From Treponema bryantii (GTDB lineage: Bacteria; Spirochaetota; Spirochaetia; Treponematales; Treponemataceae): a stretch of 61,801 bases of DNA. Positions 34,268-42,900 of the stretch are shown here, in pieces. The position numbers were made by a program, and so were the translations under genes. Location of the stretch: positions 1 through 61,801 of the forward strand of contig SUWN01000009.1 in assembly GCA_015061465.1 (NCBI GenBank), given 5' to 3'. Positions within the stretch are counted from its first letter, which is position 1. Each line of letters begins with the position of its first letter. Under the pieces are notes generated by a model. It searched no databases, was not told the origin of the DNA, and saw only the letters and a program-made list of their open reading frames with translations.

Positions 34268-35689
34268 ATGAGTGGAATTTTTGGTGTTGTTTCAAAGAAC
34301 GATTGTTCGTTAGATTTATTTTACGGTGTAGATTATCATTCGCATTTGGGAACTCGTCGTGGCGGGCTTGCTTTTTTTGAAGATAGCGGAATAATCTCTC
34401 GTTCAATTCACAATATTCAAAATTCGCCTTTTAGAACTAAATTTGAACGTGATATTGAAGAAATGCACGGGAAAATGGGAATTGGTTGTATCAGTGATTA
34501 CGAACCACAACCTTTGCTTGTAAATTCTCGCCTTGGAAATTTTGCGATTACAACTGTTGGTCGCGTTGCAAATAAAGATGAACTTGTAAAAGAAGTTTTG
34601 GAAGACGGTTACACTCACTTTTTGGAAATGAGTGGTAGCGAAATAAATCAAACTGAATTGATTGTTGCACTTTTAAATCACGAAAATTCTATTGTCGATG
34701 GAATCAAATATGTTCAAGAAAAAGTTGAAGGTTCTATGACAATGCTCATTATGACAAAAGACGGAGTTTATGGTTCGCGCGATAAATTGGGAAGAACTCC
34801 TTTGCAAATTGGGCGAAAAGATGGCGCTTTTTGTTTTTCTTTTGAAAGTTTTGCTTATATCAATTTGGGTTATTCTGATTATCATGAATTAGGTCCTGGC
34901 GAAATTGTATTTATTTCTAAAGAAGCTGAAGAAATACAAATTTTGCAAAAACCTTTTGAAAAGATGAAGATTTGTACTTTCCTTTGGGTTTATTACGGTT
35001 ATCCTACTTCTTCTTATGAAGGCGTAAACGTTGAACAAATGCGTTATAATTGTGGAAAATTCTTGGCTGAGCGTGATAAAGGGCAAATTTCACCTGATAT
35101 TATTGCCGGAGTTCCAGATTCGGGAGTTCCTCATGCGATTGGTTATGCAAATGCTTCGGGAGTTCCTTTTTCTCGTCCGTTCATCAAATATACTCCAACT
35201 TGGCCACGGTCTTTTATGCCAACAAATCAAGCTCAACGTAATTTGATTGCGCACATGAAGTTGATTCCTGTTCAGCCTCTTATTAAAGATAAAAAATTGC
35301 TTTTAATTGACGATTCAATTGTAAGAGGAACTCAATTACGCGAAACAACTGACTTTTTGTACAATAGTGGTGCAAAAGAAGTTCACGTAAGACCTGCTTG
35401 TCCGCCAATTATGTTTGGTTGTAAATATTTGAATTTCTCACGTTCAACTTCTGAAATGGATTTGATTACAAGACGAATAATCAAAGAACGTGAAGGCGAT
35501 AATGTTTCTGAAGAAACTTTGCAAAAATATTGCGATCCAGACACTCCAGAATATGCAGCAATGTTGGAAGAAATTAGAAAAGAACTTCACTTTACAACTT
35601 TGCGTTATCATCGCTTGGACGATATGCTCGACAGTGTAGGAATTGATCACTGCAAACTTTGTACATATTGTTGGAACGGGCGCGAGTAA
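34268..35689 (+). CDS. purF: Amidophosphoribosyltransferase-like protein lacking the N-terminal Cys
   Basis: 473 residues of the PurF family, which makes phosphoribosylamine from PRPP in the first step of purine synthesis. The PRPP-binding motif is intact (LLLIDDSIVRGTQLRETTDF) and the phosphoribosyltransferase half continues normally. The glutaminase half is unusual: the protein starts MSGIFGVVSKNDCS, with Ser where the Ntn-hydrolase family uses Cys as the mature N-terminal nucleophile, and YHSHLGTRRGG replaces the usual LQHRGQ block. A subgroup with this start exists in other gut bacteria as far as I recall. It may use free ammonia, another nucleophile, or have a different role. TAGGA precedes the ATG. 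The name purF is by fold. Confidence 0.8.
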   Translation: MSGIFGVVSKNDCSLDLFYGVDYHSHLGTRRGGLAFFEDSGIISRSIHNIQNSPFRTKFERDIEEMHGKMGIGCISDYEPQPLLVNSRLGNFAITTVGRVANKDELVKEVLEDGYTHFLEMSGSEINQTELIVALLNHENSIVDGIKYVQEKVEGSMTMLIMTKDGVYGSRDKLGRTPLQIGRKDGAFCFSFESFAYINLGYSDYHELGPGEIVFISKEAEEIQILQKPFEKMKICTFLWVYYGYPTSSYEGVNVEQMRYNCGKFLAERDKGQISPDIIAGVPDSGVPHAIGYANASGVPFSRPFIKYTPTWPRSFMPTNQAQRNLIAHMKLIPVQPLIKDKKLLLIDDSIVRGTQLRETTDFLYNSGAKEVHVRPACPPIMFGCKYLNFSRSTSEMDLITRRIIKEREGDNVSEETLQKYCDPDTPEYAAMLEEIRKELHFTTLRYHRLDDMLDSVGIDHCKLCTYCWNGRE

Positions 35690-35703
35690 AAAAATAGTTT
35701 TTT

Positions 35704-35949
35704 ACCGTTAACGAGGTCCTCTCGCGCCTCAAGTTTTGCGCAAGCAAAACTTGTACGCTTTGTTTAGTACCGGACGCGAGAAAAATTCATTTTATACCGT
35801 TAGCGTTTTCCTCTCGCGCTTCAAGTTTTGCAGGGCAAAACTTGTTCGCTTGGTTTAGCACCGGGCGTGAGTAAAAGTTAATTTATTACCGTTAGTGTTT
35901 TCTTCTCGCGCCTCAAGTTTTGCGTAGGCAAAACTTGTATGCTTGGTTT
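35704..35949. repeat. 92-bp tandem repeat, three copies
   Basis: Units begin with ACCGTTA at 35704, 35796 and 35888, a period of exactly 92. Each has CTCGCGC(C/T)TCAAGTTTTGC followed by GCAAAACTTG, a ten-pair hairpin with a short loop. A single inverted copy is at 1620-1700. The array fills the gap between the convergent purF-like and TPR genes and may act as a two-way transcription block. Confidence 0.9.
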
Positions 35950-37785
35950 TTAGTTGGTTTTGAGTTTATTTTTTAAAAGTTGGGCTTTTACGTTGTCGGG
36001 GTAGATTGTTGTGGCGTAGTCTGCGGAACGGAGTGCGTTTAAGTTGTCGTTCATTGTAACGTAGATACAAGCGATTCTGTAGAAGATTTCTGAACGTAAC
36101 GATGCGCTGCTTTCTCTACTTGCGGCTTTTCCGTATAAATCTAATGCTTTTTCTTTTTTGCCTGTGGAATAATAAATGTCTGCCAAATTCATGCAGGTTG
36201 CTGTAGAAACTTTTGAAGAAATAAATCCTTCTTGCAAAATGCCTGCGCTTTCGTAAACGCAATATTCACTTAAGCGAATTGCTTCGTCGCGTTTTTCAAA
36301 AGTTGTTGCAAAATATGCTGCGATTTCGGCTGTTTTTGGTTGAATTAGTGGCAAAAGTGATTGAATTTGATGCCAGAATTCTTCTTTTTCATCTAAAGAA
36401 TATGTTTTGTAAAGAAAGTTTTGGAATAATGTAAAAGCGTCTTGAATTTGGTTGTTTTTGATTAAATTAGTTACAGCGTATTGAACAAGCATTTCTTCGT
36501 AAACAGAATCTTGCGACAAATTATCTTCTATCATCATCCATAAATCGGAAATCTTTTGTTTTTGTGATAAAGTCTGATTTGTTTTGTATTTTAAATCCAA
36601 TTGTTTAATTACAAGTTCGGGTGAATATTTGTTGTTTAATGATTTTTCTATTCTGTAAAGTGCGTCGCTCACTGGAATTACAGAACGATTGTCGTATTTT
36701 TCCATATCAATGGTTTTTAATCCAGCTTGACGCAAAGCTAGTGTATGTTCATCTTCTGTTCGCTCAATTGAAGAATTATATGCAAAATCTGCATAAGCAA
36801 TGAGCGCTGGAACAAAATCTTCCCATGTGTTTACTGCGTGAGAAAGCAATTCACGGGCTTTTTCTTGCATTCCGTTGTTTATTGCCCAAATTGCGCTGTT
36901 CACATAAATAATTGGTAAATGTTTATTTTCTTTTTGATTTATATTAAATGAATCTACGTCTAAGAGCAATTTTTGTCTTGTTTGTTCTGCTTGTTGCATA
37001 TCAGAAATTGCCATATAACAATCGGATTCAAGCGCAGACAGATTAATTAAGAATGATGAATTTTTTGTAGATAAATTTTGATTCAGAGCGTTTGCTTGTG
37101 ATAAAGCGTCTAAACTTTCTATAAATTTTGTTCCATCGTATAAAACTGTCGCCCAAAAGTACGCATCGTTAGAATTTGCAAATGAAGTTGGTGCAATTTC
37201 TGTTGCTTTTGCGTAGTTTCCTTGTAAAAGAGCGATTACAGCACAGTTTTTTATCCAAATAGGATTTTGAGAAGCTTGGTATGCGTCGTAATAAATAGAA
37301 AAATATTCTTGATTTGTAAAAAGTTTGTTTTCTGGTTCAGAAATTGCTTTTTGTAAAATTGCTTGTGAATAAATAGAAGCGTATTTTGTACCAATTAAAG
37401 CTTTTGAAGTTTTGATTGCTTCATCCAAATTGTTTTGTTCTAATAAAGACATGGAATAAAGTGAAATCAATTCAGGATTTTTTGGCAATTCTTTTAACGC
37501 TTTCTTGATGATTAAATCAGCACGTTTTTGTTCATCAATATATTTGTAGCGTTTGTAAATACTGATAAAAGACCAAGAATCAGAAGTTTGTTTTTCTAAT
37601 TTTTTTAATTCATCTACTGCATCCGAAAAATAATTTTGTGAAATGAGTGCGTCAATTAATTCAAGTTTGTTTGAAAAAGAATATTGCTCTGATTTCATTT
37701 TGCAAGAAAACAGAGCAGTATTTAATAAAAGTGAAATTAAAATTAATAAGTAAGAATAATTTTTATGAAAGAGTTTTGCCTTCAT
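35950..37785 (-). CDS. TPR-repeat lipoprotein
   Basis: 611 residues. The signal peptide (YLLILISLLLNTALFSC) ends in a lipobox Cys near residue 28. The rest is helical, with many TPR-like pairs, for example LIDALISQNYFSDAVDELKKL near the start and ADIYYSTGKKEKALDLYGKAA and ACIYVTMNDNLNALRSADYAT at the end. Probably a periplasm-facing scaffold. The start overlaps the nusB gene by 23 bases, so it belongs to the nusB/SurA-like transcription unit. Function not known. Confidence 0.8.
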   Translation of the reverse strand: MKAKLFHKNYSYLLILISLLLNTALFSCKMKSEQYSFSNKLELIDALISQNYFSDAVDELKKLEKQTSDSWSFISIYKRYKYIDEQKRADLIIKKALKELPKNPELISLYSMSLLEQNNLDEAIKTSKALIGTKYASIYSQAILQKAISEPENKLFTNQEYFSIYYDAYQASQNPIWIKNCAVIALLQGNYAKATEIAPTSFANSNDAYFWATVLYDGTKFIESLDALSQANALNQNLSTKNSSFLINLSALESDCYMAISDMQQAEQTRQKLLLDVDSFNINQKENKHLPIIYVNSAIWAINNGMQEKARELLSHAVNTWEDFVPALIAYADFAYNSSIERTEDEHTLALRQAGLKTIDMEKYDNRSVIPVSDALYRIEKSLNNKYSPELVIKQLDLKYKTNQTLSQKQKISDLWMMIEDNLSQDSVYEEMLVQYAVTNLIKNNQIQDAFTLFQNFLYKTYSLDEKEEFWHQIQSLLPLIQPKTAEIAAYFATTFEKRDEAIRLSEYCVYESAGILQEGFISSKVSTATCMNLADIYYSTGKKEKALDLYGKAASRESSASLRSEIFYRIACIYVTMNDNLNALRSADYATTIYPDNVKAQLLKNKLKTN

Positions 37786-38194
37786 CTTTTTCTATCTTAT
37801 CTAGAATTGCATTGATAAATTTGTATGAATCGTCCGAACCATATTCTTTTGCAATATTTACAGCTTCGTCTATAACAATTTTTGGATTAGAACCTGCTTG
37901 AAATTTAATTTCGTAAGTACTTGTTCTTAAAATTGCTAAAGAAACTTTATTAATTCTTTCCATTGTCCAAGAAGAAGACAAATGTGAAGAAATTAAATTG
38001 TCAATTTCATCAAGGTGGTCAATTGTTCCAGAAATGATGAAACTTGCAAAAGTTTGTTCTTCTAGTTCATTTGGTGTAAATTCAGAATCTTTTTTTAACC
38101 AAGAGAATGTTAGCAATTCCTCTGTAGGAACACGGCTAACATTCCAAGAATAAAGTGCCTGAAAAGCAATAATTCTACTTTTTCTGCGTGACAC
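37763..38194 (-). CDS. nusB: Transcription antitermination factor NusB
   Basis: 143 residues from GTG 38194, chosen because GGGAG lies seven bases upstream and the start then reads [M]SRRKSRIIAFQALYSW, the normal NusB N-terminus. An in-frame TTG at 38212 is the longer alternative. The C-terminal half has RINKVSLAILRTSTYEIKF and KIVIDEAVNIAKEYGSDDSYKFINAILDKI, the diagnostic NusB text. It binds boxA RNA with S10 in antitermination of rRNA operons. It starts one base after the stop of the SurA-like gene and overlaps the TPR gene. Confidence 0.95.
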   Translation of the reverse strand: MSRRKSRIIAFQALYSWNVSRVPTEELLTFSWLKKDSEFTPNELEEQTFASFIISGTIDHLDEIDNLISSHLSSSWTMERINKVSLAILRTSTYEIKFQAGSNPKIVIDEAVNIAKEYGSDDSYKFINAILDKIEKDEGKTLS

Positions 38195-38195
38195 G

Positions 38196-39281
38196 TTAGT
38201 TCTCCCAATCAAGAAGTTTGTTTAATGCATCACCTTCTTTTTTACGTTCTACATTTGCTGGAATATTCAATGATTTTGCAATGTCTTGTGCAGCAATTTG
38301 AACGAATTGCATTTGTTTTTGTTGTGTCAAATTAGAACGAATGTAATCGTAAACTGTGATTGTTGTTTCTGGTTGAACTACGTCACTAATTCCAAGAAGT
38401 TTTGCAGCGTATTTTTTTCTAATACAGAGATATCTAAAATCAACATCTGTTTCAATCATATCAGAAACAAAACCTTCGCTTTGGTCATACATTGAAAGTA
38501 AATTTGAATAAGATAAACCTAAGTTGAGAGCTGATGCTTCTACAATAGGAATTAGGATTTCTCCAGCTTTGTATGCAGAACCTTCTTTGTTAGATTCCAA
38601 AACCATTTGTTCCAAAGTCTGTTTTTTGTCGATATATTTGTTTCTTAATTCGTTTAATTTAAGTTTTGAAGCTTCAGGATCTGTTCCTTTTGGTACAATA
38701 ACAAGGAACACTTTCATCATATCGTTCCATACAAAAGAAGATTTATTTCCTTGGTAGAATGCACGAATTTCTTCATCAGTTGGAGCAACTGCTTGAAGTT
38801 CAGCTTGTTTTTGACTTACAACGTATTGTTGAGCAATAAGTTGATTTTTAAGATAAGTTTTGTATTCAGCAACATTCATTCCAACTTGAGCTGTCAAAAG
38901 TTCATCAAGAGTAACGCCTTGTGTTTTTAAGATTAAGTCGTTCAATTCTTTTTCTGTTACATTTGCACCGACTTGCTGGCTCATGCTTTGAATAAAATAT
39001 TGATCAACAGCGCTGTCAGGAATAGACAAACCGATTTTTTGTGCAGCTTGAAGAATTAATCTTTCTTCGATAAGTGCATCAAGAACCATTTTCTTTTCAT
39101 CTACAGTAAGTGCTTTTCCAATTTGTTTTTGGTAAGTATTTACACGTGCTTTTAATTGTTTTACTGTAATTGATTCATTTTTGTTCATTTTAATTACAGC
39201 AAGAACTTGTAAGTCAGATTGTGCAAAAACTGCGCTAACTGACATAAATAAAACCATACATGCAAGAATAAAACGTTTCAT
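38196..39281 (-). CDS. SurA-like periplasmic chaperone (SurA N-terminal domain)
   Basis: 361 residues from ATG 39281, with GGAG upstream and a clear signal peptide (MKRFILACMVLFMSVSAVFA); the frame is open to 39335. The SurA N-terminal pattern is visible: ITVKQLKARVNTYQKQIG, DEKKMVLDALIEERLILQAAQKIGLSIPD and LNDLILKTQGVTLDELL. The middle region (MMKVFLVIVPKG...) stands where a parvulin-type PPIase domain would be but lacks its obvious motifs. Likely a chaperone for outer-membrane proteins. Directly upstream of nusB. Confidence 0.82.
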   Translation of the reverse strand: MKRFILACMVLFMSVSAVFAQSDLQVLAVIKMNKNESITVKQLKARVNTYQKQIGKALTVDEKKMVLDALIEERLILQAAQKIGLSIPDSAVDQYFIQSMSQQVGANVTEKELNDLILKTQGVTLDELLTAQVGMNVAEYKTYLKNQLIAQQYVVSQKQAELQAVAPTDEEIRAFYQGNKSSFVWNDMMKVFLVIVPKGTDPEASKLKLNELRNKYIDKKQTLEQMVLESNKEGSAYKAGEILIPIVEASALNLGLSYSNLLSMYDQSEGFVSDMIETDVDFRYLCIRKKYAAKLLGISDVVQPETTITVYDYIRSNLTQQKQMQFVQIAAQDIAKSLNIPANVERKKEGDALNKLLDWEN

Positions 39282-39363
39282 ATATTCTCCAAAATTATTT
39301 AAAATATAAAAAATTTCCTTTTTACATATTAACAATACTAAAAAAGTAAAGTTACTAAATTTT

Positions 39364-41187
39364 TTATTTATCTAATGGTAATCCACCAGAAATTACCGCT
39401 CTAATACGACGAACGCCAGCTGATGATGATTGTTCTTTTTGGATTTTGAAATCTCCAATTTGTAAAGTGTGTTGAACATGTGGTCCACCACAAACTTCTT
39501 TACTAAACCAATCATTATTTACATCACGACCAATTGTGTAAACTTTTACATCTTCGCCATATTTATTTGTAAACAATGCACGAGCTCCAGCTTTTTGTGC
39601 AGCTTCAAGGCTCATAACTTCCATTGTAACTGGCAAATCTGCTTTAATTTGTTCGTTTACAATTTGTTCAACTTGTTCAATTTCTTCTTTTGTCATTGGA
39701 CGGTCAAATGTAAAGTCAAAACGCATTCTTTCGTTGTTGATATTTGAACCTTTTTGTGCAACTTGATCACCAAGTACATTTACCAATGCCTGTTGCAACA
39801 AGTGAGTTGCTGTGTGATATTTTGTTGTAACATCAGATTGTTCAGCAAGTCCACCTTTTGCAGCACCTGCATCAGCTGTTTTACTAGCTTCCTGATGTTT
39901 GCGTTCTGCTTCTTTGAATCCTTCTACATCAACTGTAAATCCGTTTTCTGCACCAAGTTCCTGAGTAAGTTCCAATGGGAATCCGTAAGTTTCGTACAAA
40001 TTATATGCAACTTTTCCAGAAATGATTTTCTTTGGATTTTTCATCAAATTTGGCAAAAGTTTTTGGAATTCAGCTTCACCTTTTAACAAAGTTTTGCGGA
40101 ATTTTTCTTCTTCTGCAGTAAGTTCTTTGTAGATTTTTTCTGAATTTTGTTCCAATTCTGGATATGCAATTTTAAAGTTTGCAACAACTGTTGCTGCAAT
40201 TTTTGCAAGGAATGATTCTTCAATTCCAAGTTTCATTCCGTGACGAACTGCACGACGAATTAAACGACGCAATACATAACCAGCACCAACTCTATCTGGA
40301 GTTACGCCGCGTTGGTCTCCCAAAATGAAAACACTTGAGCGGCTGTGGTCTGCAATAATGCGAACAGATTTATCTTTTTCTTCGTCTGTTCCGTAAGTAT
40401 ATTTTGAAAGTTCTTCAATTGTTTTTATGATTGGTTGGAAAACTTCTGTAAGGTAAACGCTAGTCTTTCCTTGAAGAATACAATTTGCTCTTTCAAGTCC
40501 CATACCAGTGTCTACATTTTGTTTTGGAAGTTTTACAAGAGTATTTTCGTCAATGCGATTATATTCCATAAAAACGTTGTTCCAAATTTCCATCCAATTA
40601 TCAGGGTCAGTTCCTTTGTTTGAACCAGCAGGAGGAAGACCTTCTCCAACCCAATAGAAAATTTCTGTATCTGGACCACAAGGACCTGTTGGACCTGCTG
40701 CCCACCAGTTGTCGCTTTTTGGCATATAAGCAATTTTATCTTCTGGCATTCCGTTTTCTTTCCAGTAACCAGCAGCTTCTTCATCACGAGGAGCAGATTC
40801 ATCACCTTCAAAAACAGTTACCGAAATCATTCTTGGATCTAAAGCAAGCCATTTTGGAGAAGTTAAAAATTCATAACTGTAAGCAATAGAATCTTTTTTG
40901 AAGTAATCTCCAAGACTCCAGTTTCCAAGCATTTCAAAACAAGTTAAGTGGCTTGGATCTCCAACTTCATCAATGTCGCCAGTGCGAACACATTTTTGAT
41001 AATCTGTTAAACGAGTTCCAGCTGGGTGTGGTTCACCAAGTAAATATGGAACTAAAGGATGCATCCCTGCTGTTGTGAATAAAACAGAAGGATCATTTTC
41101 TGGAATTAAAGACTGACCAGAAATTTCAGCGTGATTTTTACTTTTAAAAAACTCAATATATTTTGAGCGAAGTTCGTTTGCATTCAT
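39364..41187 (-). CDS. alaS: Alanyl-tRNA synthetase, short spirochaete-type form
   Basis: 607 residues, against about 870 for common bacterial AlaRS. The class II catalytic core is at the N-terminus (LFTTAGMHPLVPYLLGEPHPAG, DVGDPSH-type text, FEMLGNWSLGDYFKK) and GAGYVLRRLIRRAVRHG follows. The editing domain has YHTATHLLQQALVNVLG and CGGPHVQ, giving the expected His/Cys ligands. The C-terminal oligomerisation/C-Ala region is absent, as I recall for other spirochaetes, so this is a natural short form and not a truncation: the stop follows an orderly end of the editing domain. It lies 22 bases after the Tp0751-like gene on the same strand. Confidence 0.95.
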   Translation of the reverse strand: MNANELRSKYIEFFKSKNHAEISGQSLIPENDPSVLFTTAGMHPLVPYLLGEPHPAGTRLTDYQKCVRTGDIDEVGDPSHLTCFEMLGNWSLGDYFKKDSIAYSYEFLTSPKWLALDPRMISVTVFEGDESAPRDEEAAGYWKENGMPEDKIAYMPKSDNWWAAGPTGPCGPDTEIFYWVGEGLPPAGSNKGTDPDNWMEIWNNVFMEYNRIDENTLVKLPKQNVDTGMGLERANCILQGKTSVYLTEVFQPIIKTIEELSKYTYGTDEEKDKSVRIIADHSRSSVFILGDQRGVTPDRVGAGYVLRRLIRRAVRHGMKLGIEESFLAKIAATVVANFKIAYPELEQNSEKIYKELTAEEEKFRKTLLKGEAEFQKLLPNLMKNPKKIISGKVAYNLYETYGFPLELTQELGAENGFTVDVEGFKEAERKHQEASKTADAGAAKGGLAEQSDVTTKYHTATHLLQQALVNVLGDQVAQKGSNINNERMRFDFTFDRPMTKEEIEQVEQIVNEQIKADLPVTMEVMSLEAAQKAGARALFTNKYGEDVKVYTIGRDVNNDWFSKEVCGGPHVQHTLQIGDFKIQKEQSSSAGVRRIRAVISGGLPLDK

Positions 41188-41209
41188 AACGTATAATTAT
41201 ACAGAATTT

Positions 41210-42763
41210 CTATTGACGTGTAAACGTGAAAGAAGCGCCCTCAGTTGCAAAACAGTCAGTTGGTGTAATTCTAACTGGTGTAAAGATTAACGTGTCTTTG
41301 TCCTGTACAATTTTTTCTATTTTTTTGCGCTTTACGGTTTCTGTAATTGTTTTTGTTCCATAAGATAAAGCGTAATTTTGCTGAAGGAAAGAGTTGGCTG
41401 AATTTGAGCGGAATTGCAAAACGTTGTAATCGCCAATTTTCATAAATGAATAAATTCCTTCCTCTGATAAATCCATGTTAGAAAAAGAATATGTGTAATC
41501 TTTAAATGCGATGGAAACAAGTTCATCATTTGTAATCCAACGTTGAGCATTTTTTAAATCTGTGATGAATTCATTTTCTTTTTTCTGTTCAGAATCTGTG
41601 GAAAATGATGATTGTAAACTTAATTTTTTATATTGTCCGTCCCACGCGTTGTTTTCTTTAATCAGCAAGTTGATGTAATCGCGAATTGTTAATTTAATTT
41701 CATCGATATTTGTTAAAGTAATATCGAATTCGCGATGAAGAGTCATGATAGAAGAATTGACAGTTGTAAGATAAATTCCGTTGTGACGAACTTTGCTTAC
41801 TTCCCATTCGTAAACTTCTTGCGATTGAGTTCCGTCGATAAGAATAACTTCTTTGTTTGGATAATCAAAATATAAATAACGAACACTTGAATCAGAATTG
41901 GAAGTTTTGTACCAAAGTCCATTTAAGAAATTTGCAAAAGTTTCTACAGTCCCGTCAAGAATTTTGGAAAGTTCTTTAGAAGCAACGCGTTTTGCGGCAA
42001 CTTTGATTTCTTTTGCAAGTTCATATTTTTGTGTTGCTGAATTGTATTTATATTCTTGTTGAATTTGGTTTAAATTTGTTGTGTTTGAATCAGCGGGTTC
42101 GTTTTCTTTGTCTGATTTATAAACCCAAACAGAAAAACTTTCTCCTTTTGAAAGCGACATTTCGTAATATTCTGAACGTTCTGTTTGTTGAATAAAAATT
42201 GTTCCGTCTGAAGAAAAATCCCCGATTGTCAAAAGTTCAGGTTTTCCTTTTTTTGTTTGACATTGGTAAATCTTCATTACATAATTTCCGTCGTCTTCAA
42301 TTCCTTGACAAATCAATGCGTTTTTGTGTTCGCCCGTGATGTCCATGCTTGTGTAAGAGAATGTTCTTGTACGCGAAATTTTAGTTTCAATTTCACTCAA
42401 TCTATCATAAGAATTTGTTTCTGAATTATATAACCCCGGAATAATTAAAAGGTAAGGAAATCCCGATTTACGAACAACAATTACTTCATCATCAAAAGTA
42501 TCGTTGTTAAAATCTATTGTTAATGTACTGATTAAAGTTTCATTTGGTAAAAGAGGAACAAATGTTTCAAAAGTCTCTGCTGAATTTTCAGCGGTGAGAA
42601 GTTCTTCAGAAGTACCTTCTTGTTTTGTAGATTTTGGAGTAACTATTTTTGCTCTTGTGGGTGTGTTCTCTTGTTGTGAATTAAAATTTTTTGTAAAGAA
42701 AAATGCTGCTGCGATAGAAACGGCTACTATAATAAATAAAACAGGGATTAATTTTGTTTTCAT
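41210..42763 (-). CDS. Exported protein resembling the Tp0751 (pallilysin) domain of Treponema pallidum
   Basis: 517 residues with an N-terminal signal or anchor (LIPVLFIIVAVSIAAAFFF), a Thr/Glu-rich linker and a first domain with DFNNDTFDDEVIVVRKSG, a calcium-binding-like Asp-rich loop seen in FG-GAP-type proteins. A second region, about residues 275-395, carries FLNGLWYKTSNSD, YLYFDYPNKEVILIDGTQSQ, YLTTVNSSIMTLHREFDITL and AWDGQYKKLS. These follow the order of GLW, FD, QEI, LTxNxxI and WDGQY features that I recall from Tp0751, a surface adhesin/protease. The HExxH motif claimed for that protein is not here. Adhesin-like surface role is possible; the relation should be checked by alignment. 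Confidence 0.62.
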   Translation of the reverse strand: MKTKLIPVLFIIVAVSIAAAFFFTKNFNSQQENTPTRAKIVTPKSTKQEGTSEELLTAENSAETFETFVPLLPNETLISTLTIDFNNDTFDDEVIVVRKSGFPYLLIIPGLYNSETNSYDRLSEIETKISRTRTFSYTSMDITGEHKNALICQGIEDDGNYVMKIYQCQTKKGKPELLTIGDFSSDGTIFIQQTERSEYYEMSLSKGESFSVWVYKSDKENEPADSNTTNLNQIQQEYKYNSATQKYELAKEIKVAAKRVASKELSKILDGTVETFANFLNGLWYKTSNSDSSVRYLYFDYPNKEVILIDGTQSQEVYEWEVSKVRHNGIYLTTVNSSIMTLHREFDITLTNIDEIKLTIRDYINLLIKENNAWDGQYKKLSLQSSFSTDSEQKKENEFITDLKNAQRWITNDELVSIAFKDYTYSFSNMDLSEEGIYSFMKIGDYNVLQFRSNSANSFLQQNYALSYGTKTITETVKRKKIEKIVQDKDTLIFTPVRITPTDCFATEGASFTFTRQ

Positions 42764-42900
42764 AAATCAAACTATACAGTGATTTTTTTGTTTTCTCAAC
42801 CGTGTAAAAAAAACAATGTAAAATGTGTCTAAATTTTCTATTTTATGTAAATAAAAAGATATGTTATTGTTTTTATAGAAACTGATTTTTGGGGATAAAA

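Noticed and set aside
34140..34406. Minus-strand frame across the region upstream of the purF-like gene
   Set aside because: It overlaps the purF-like start and the riboswitch 5' end, and no ribosome-binding site or protein-like pattern is seen.
35704..35949. 92-bp repeats considered as a CRISPR array or origin iterons
   Set aside because: Units abut and diverge along their whole length, contain hairpins, and no cas, replication or partition gene lies nearby.
39469..40086. Two plus-strand frames inside alaS with Cys/Phe-rich sequence
   Set aside because: Antisense to alaS, no start signals; arises from codon bias of the real gene.
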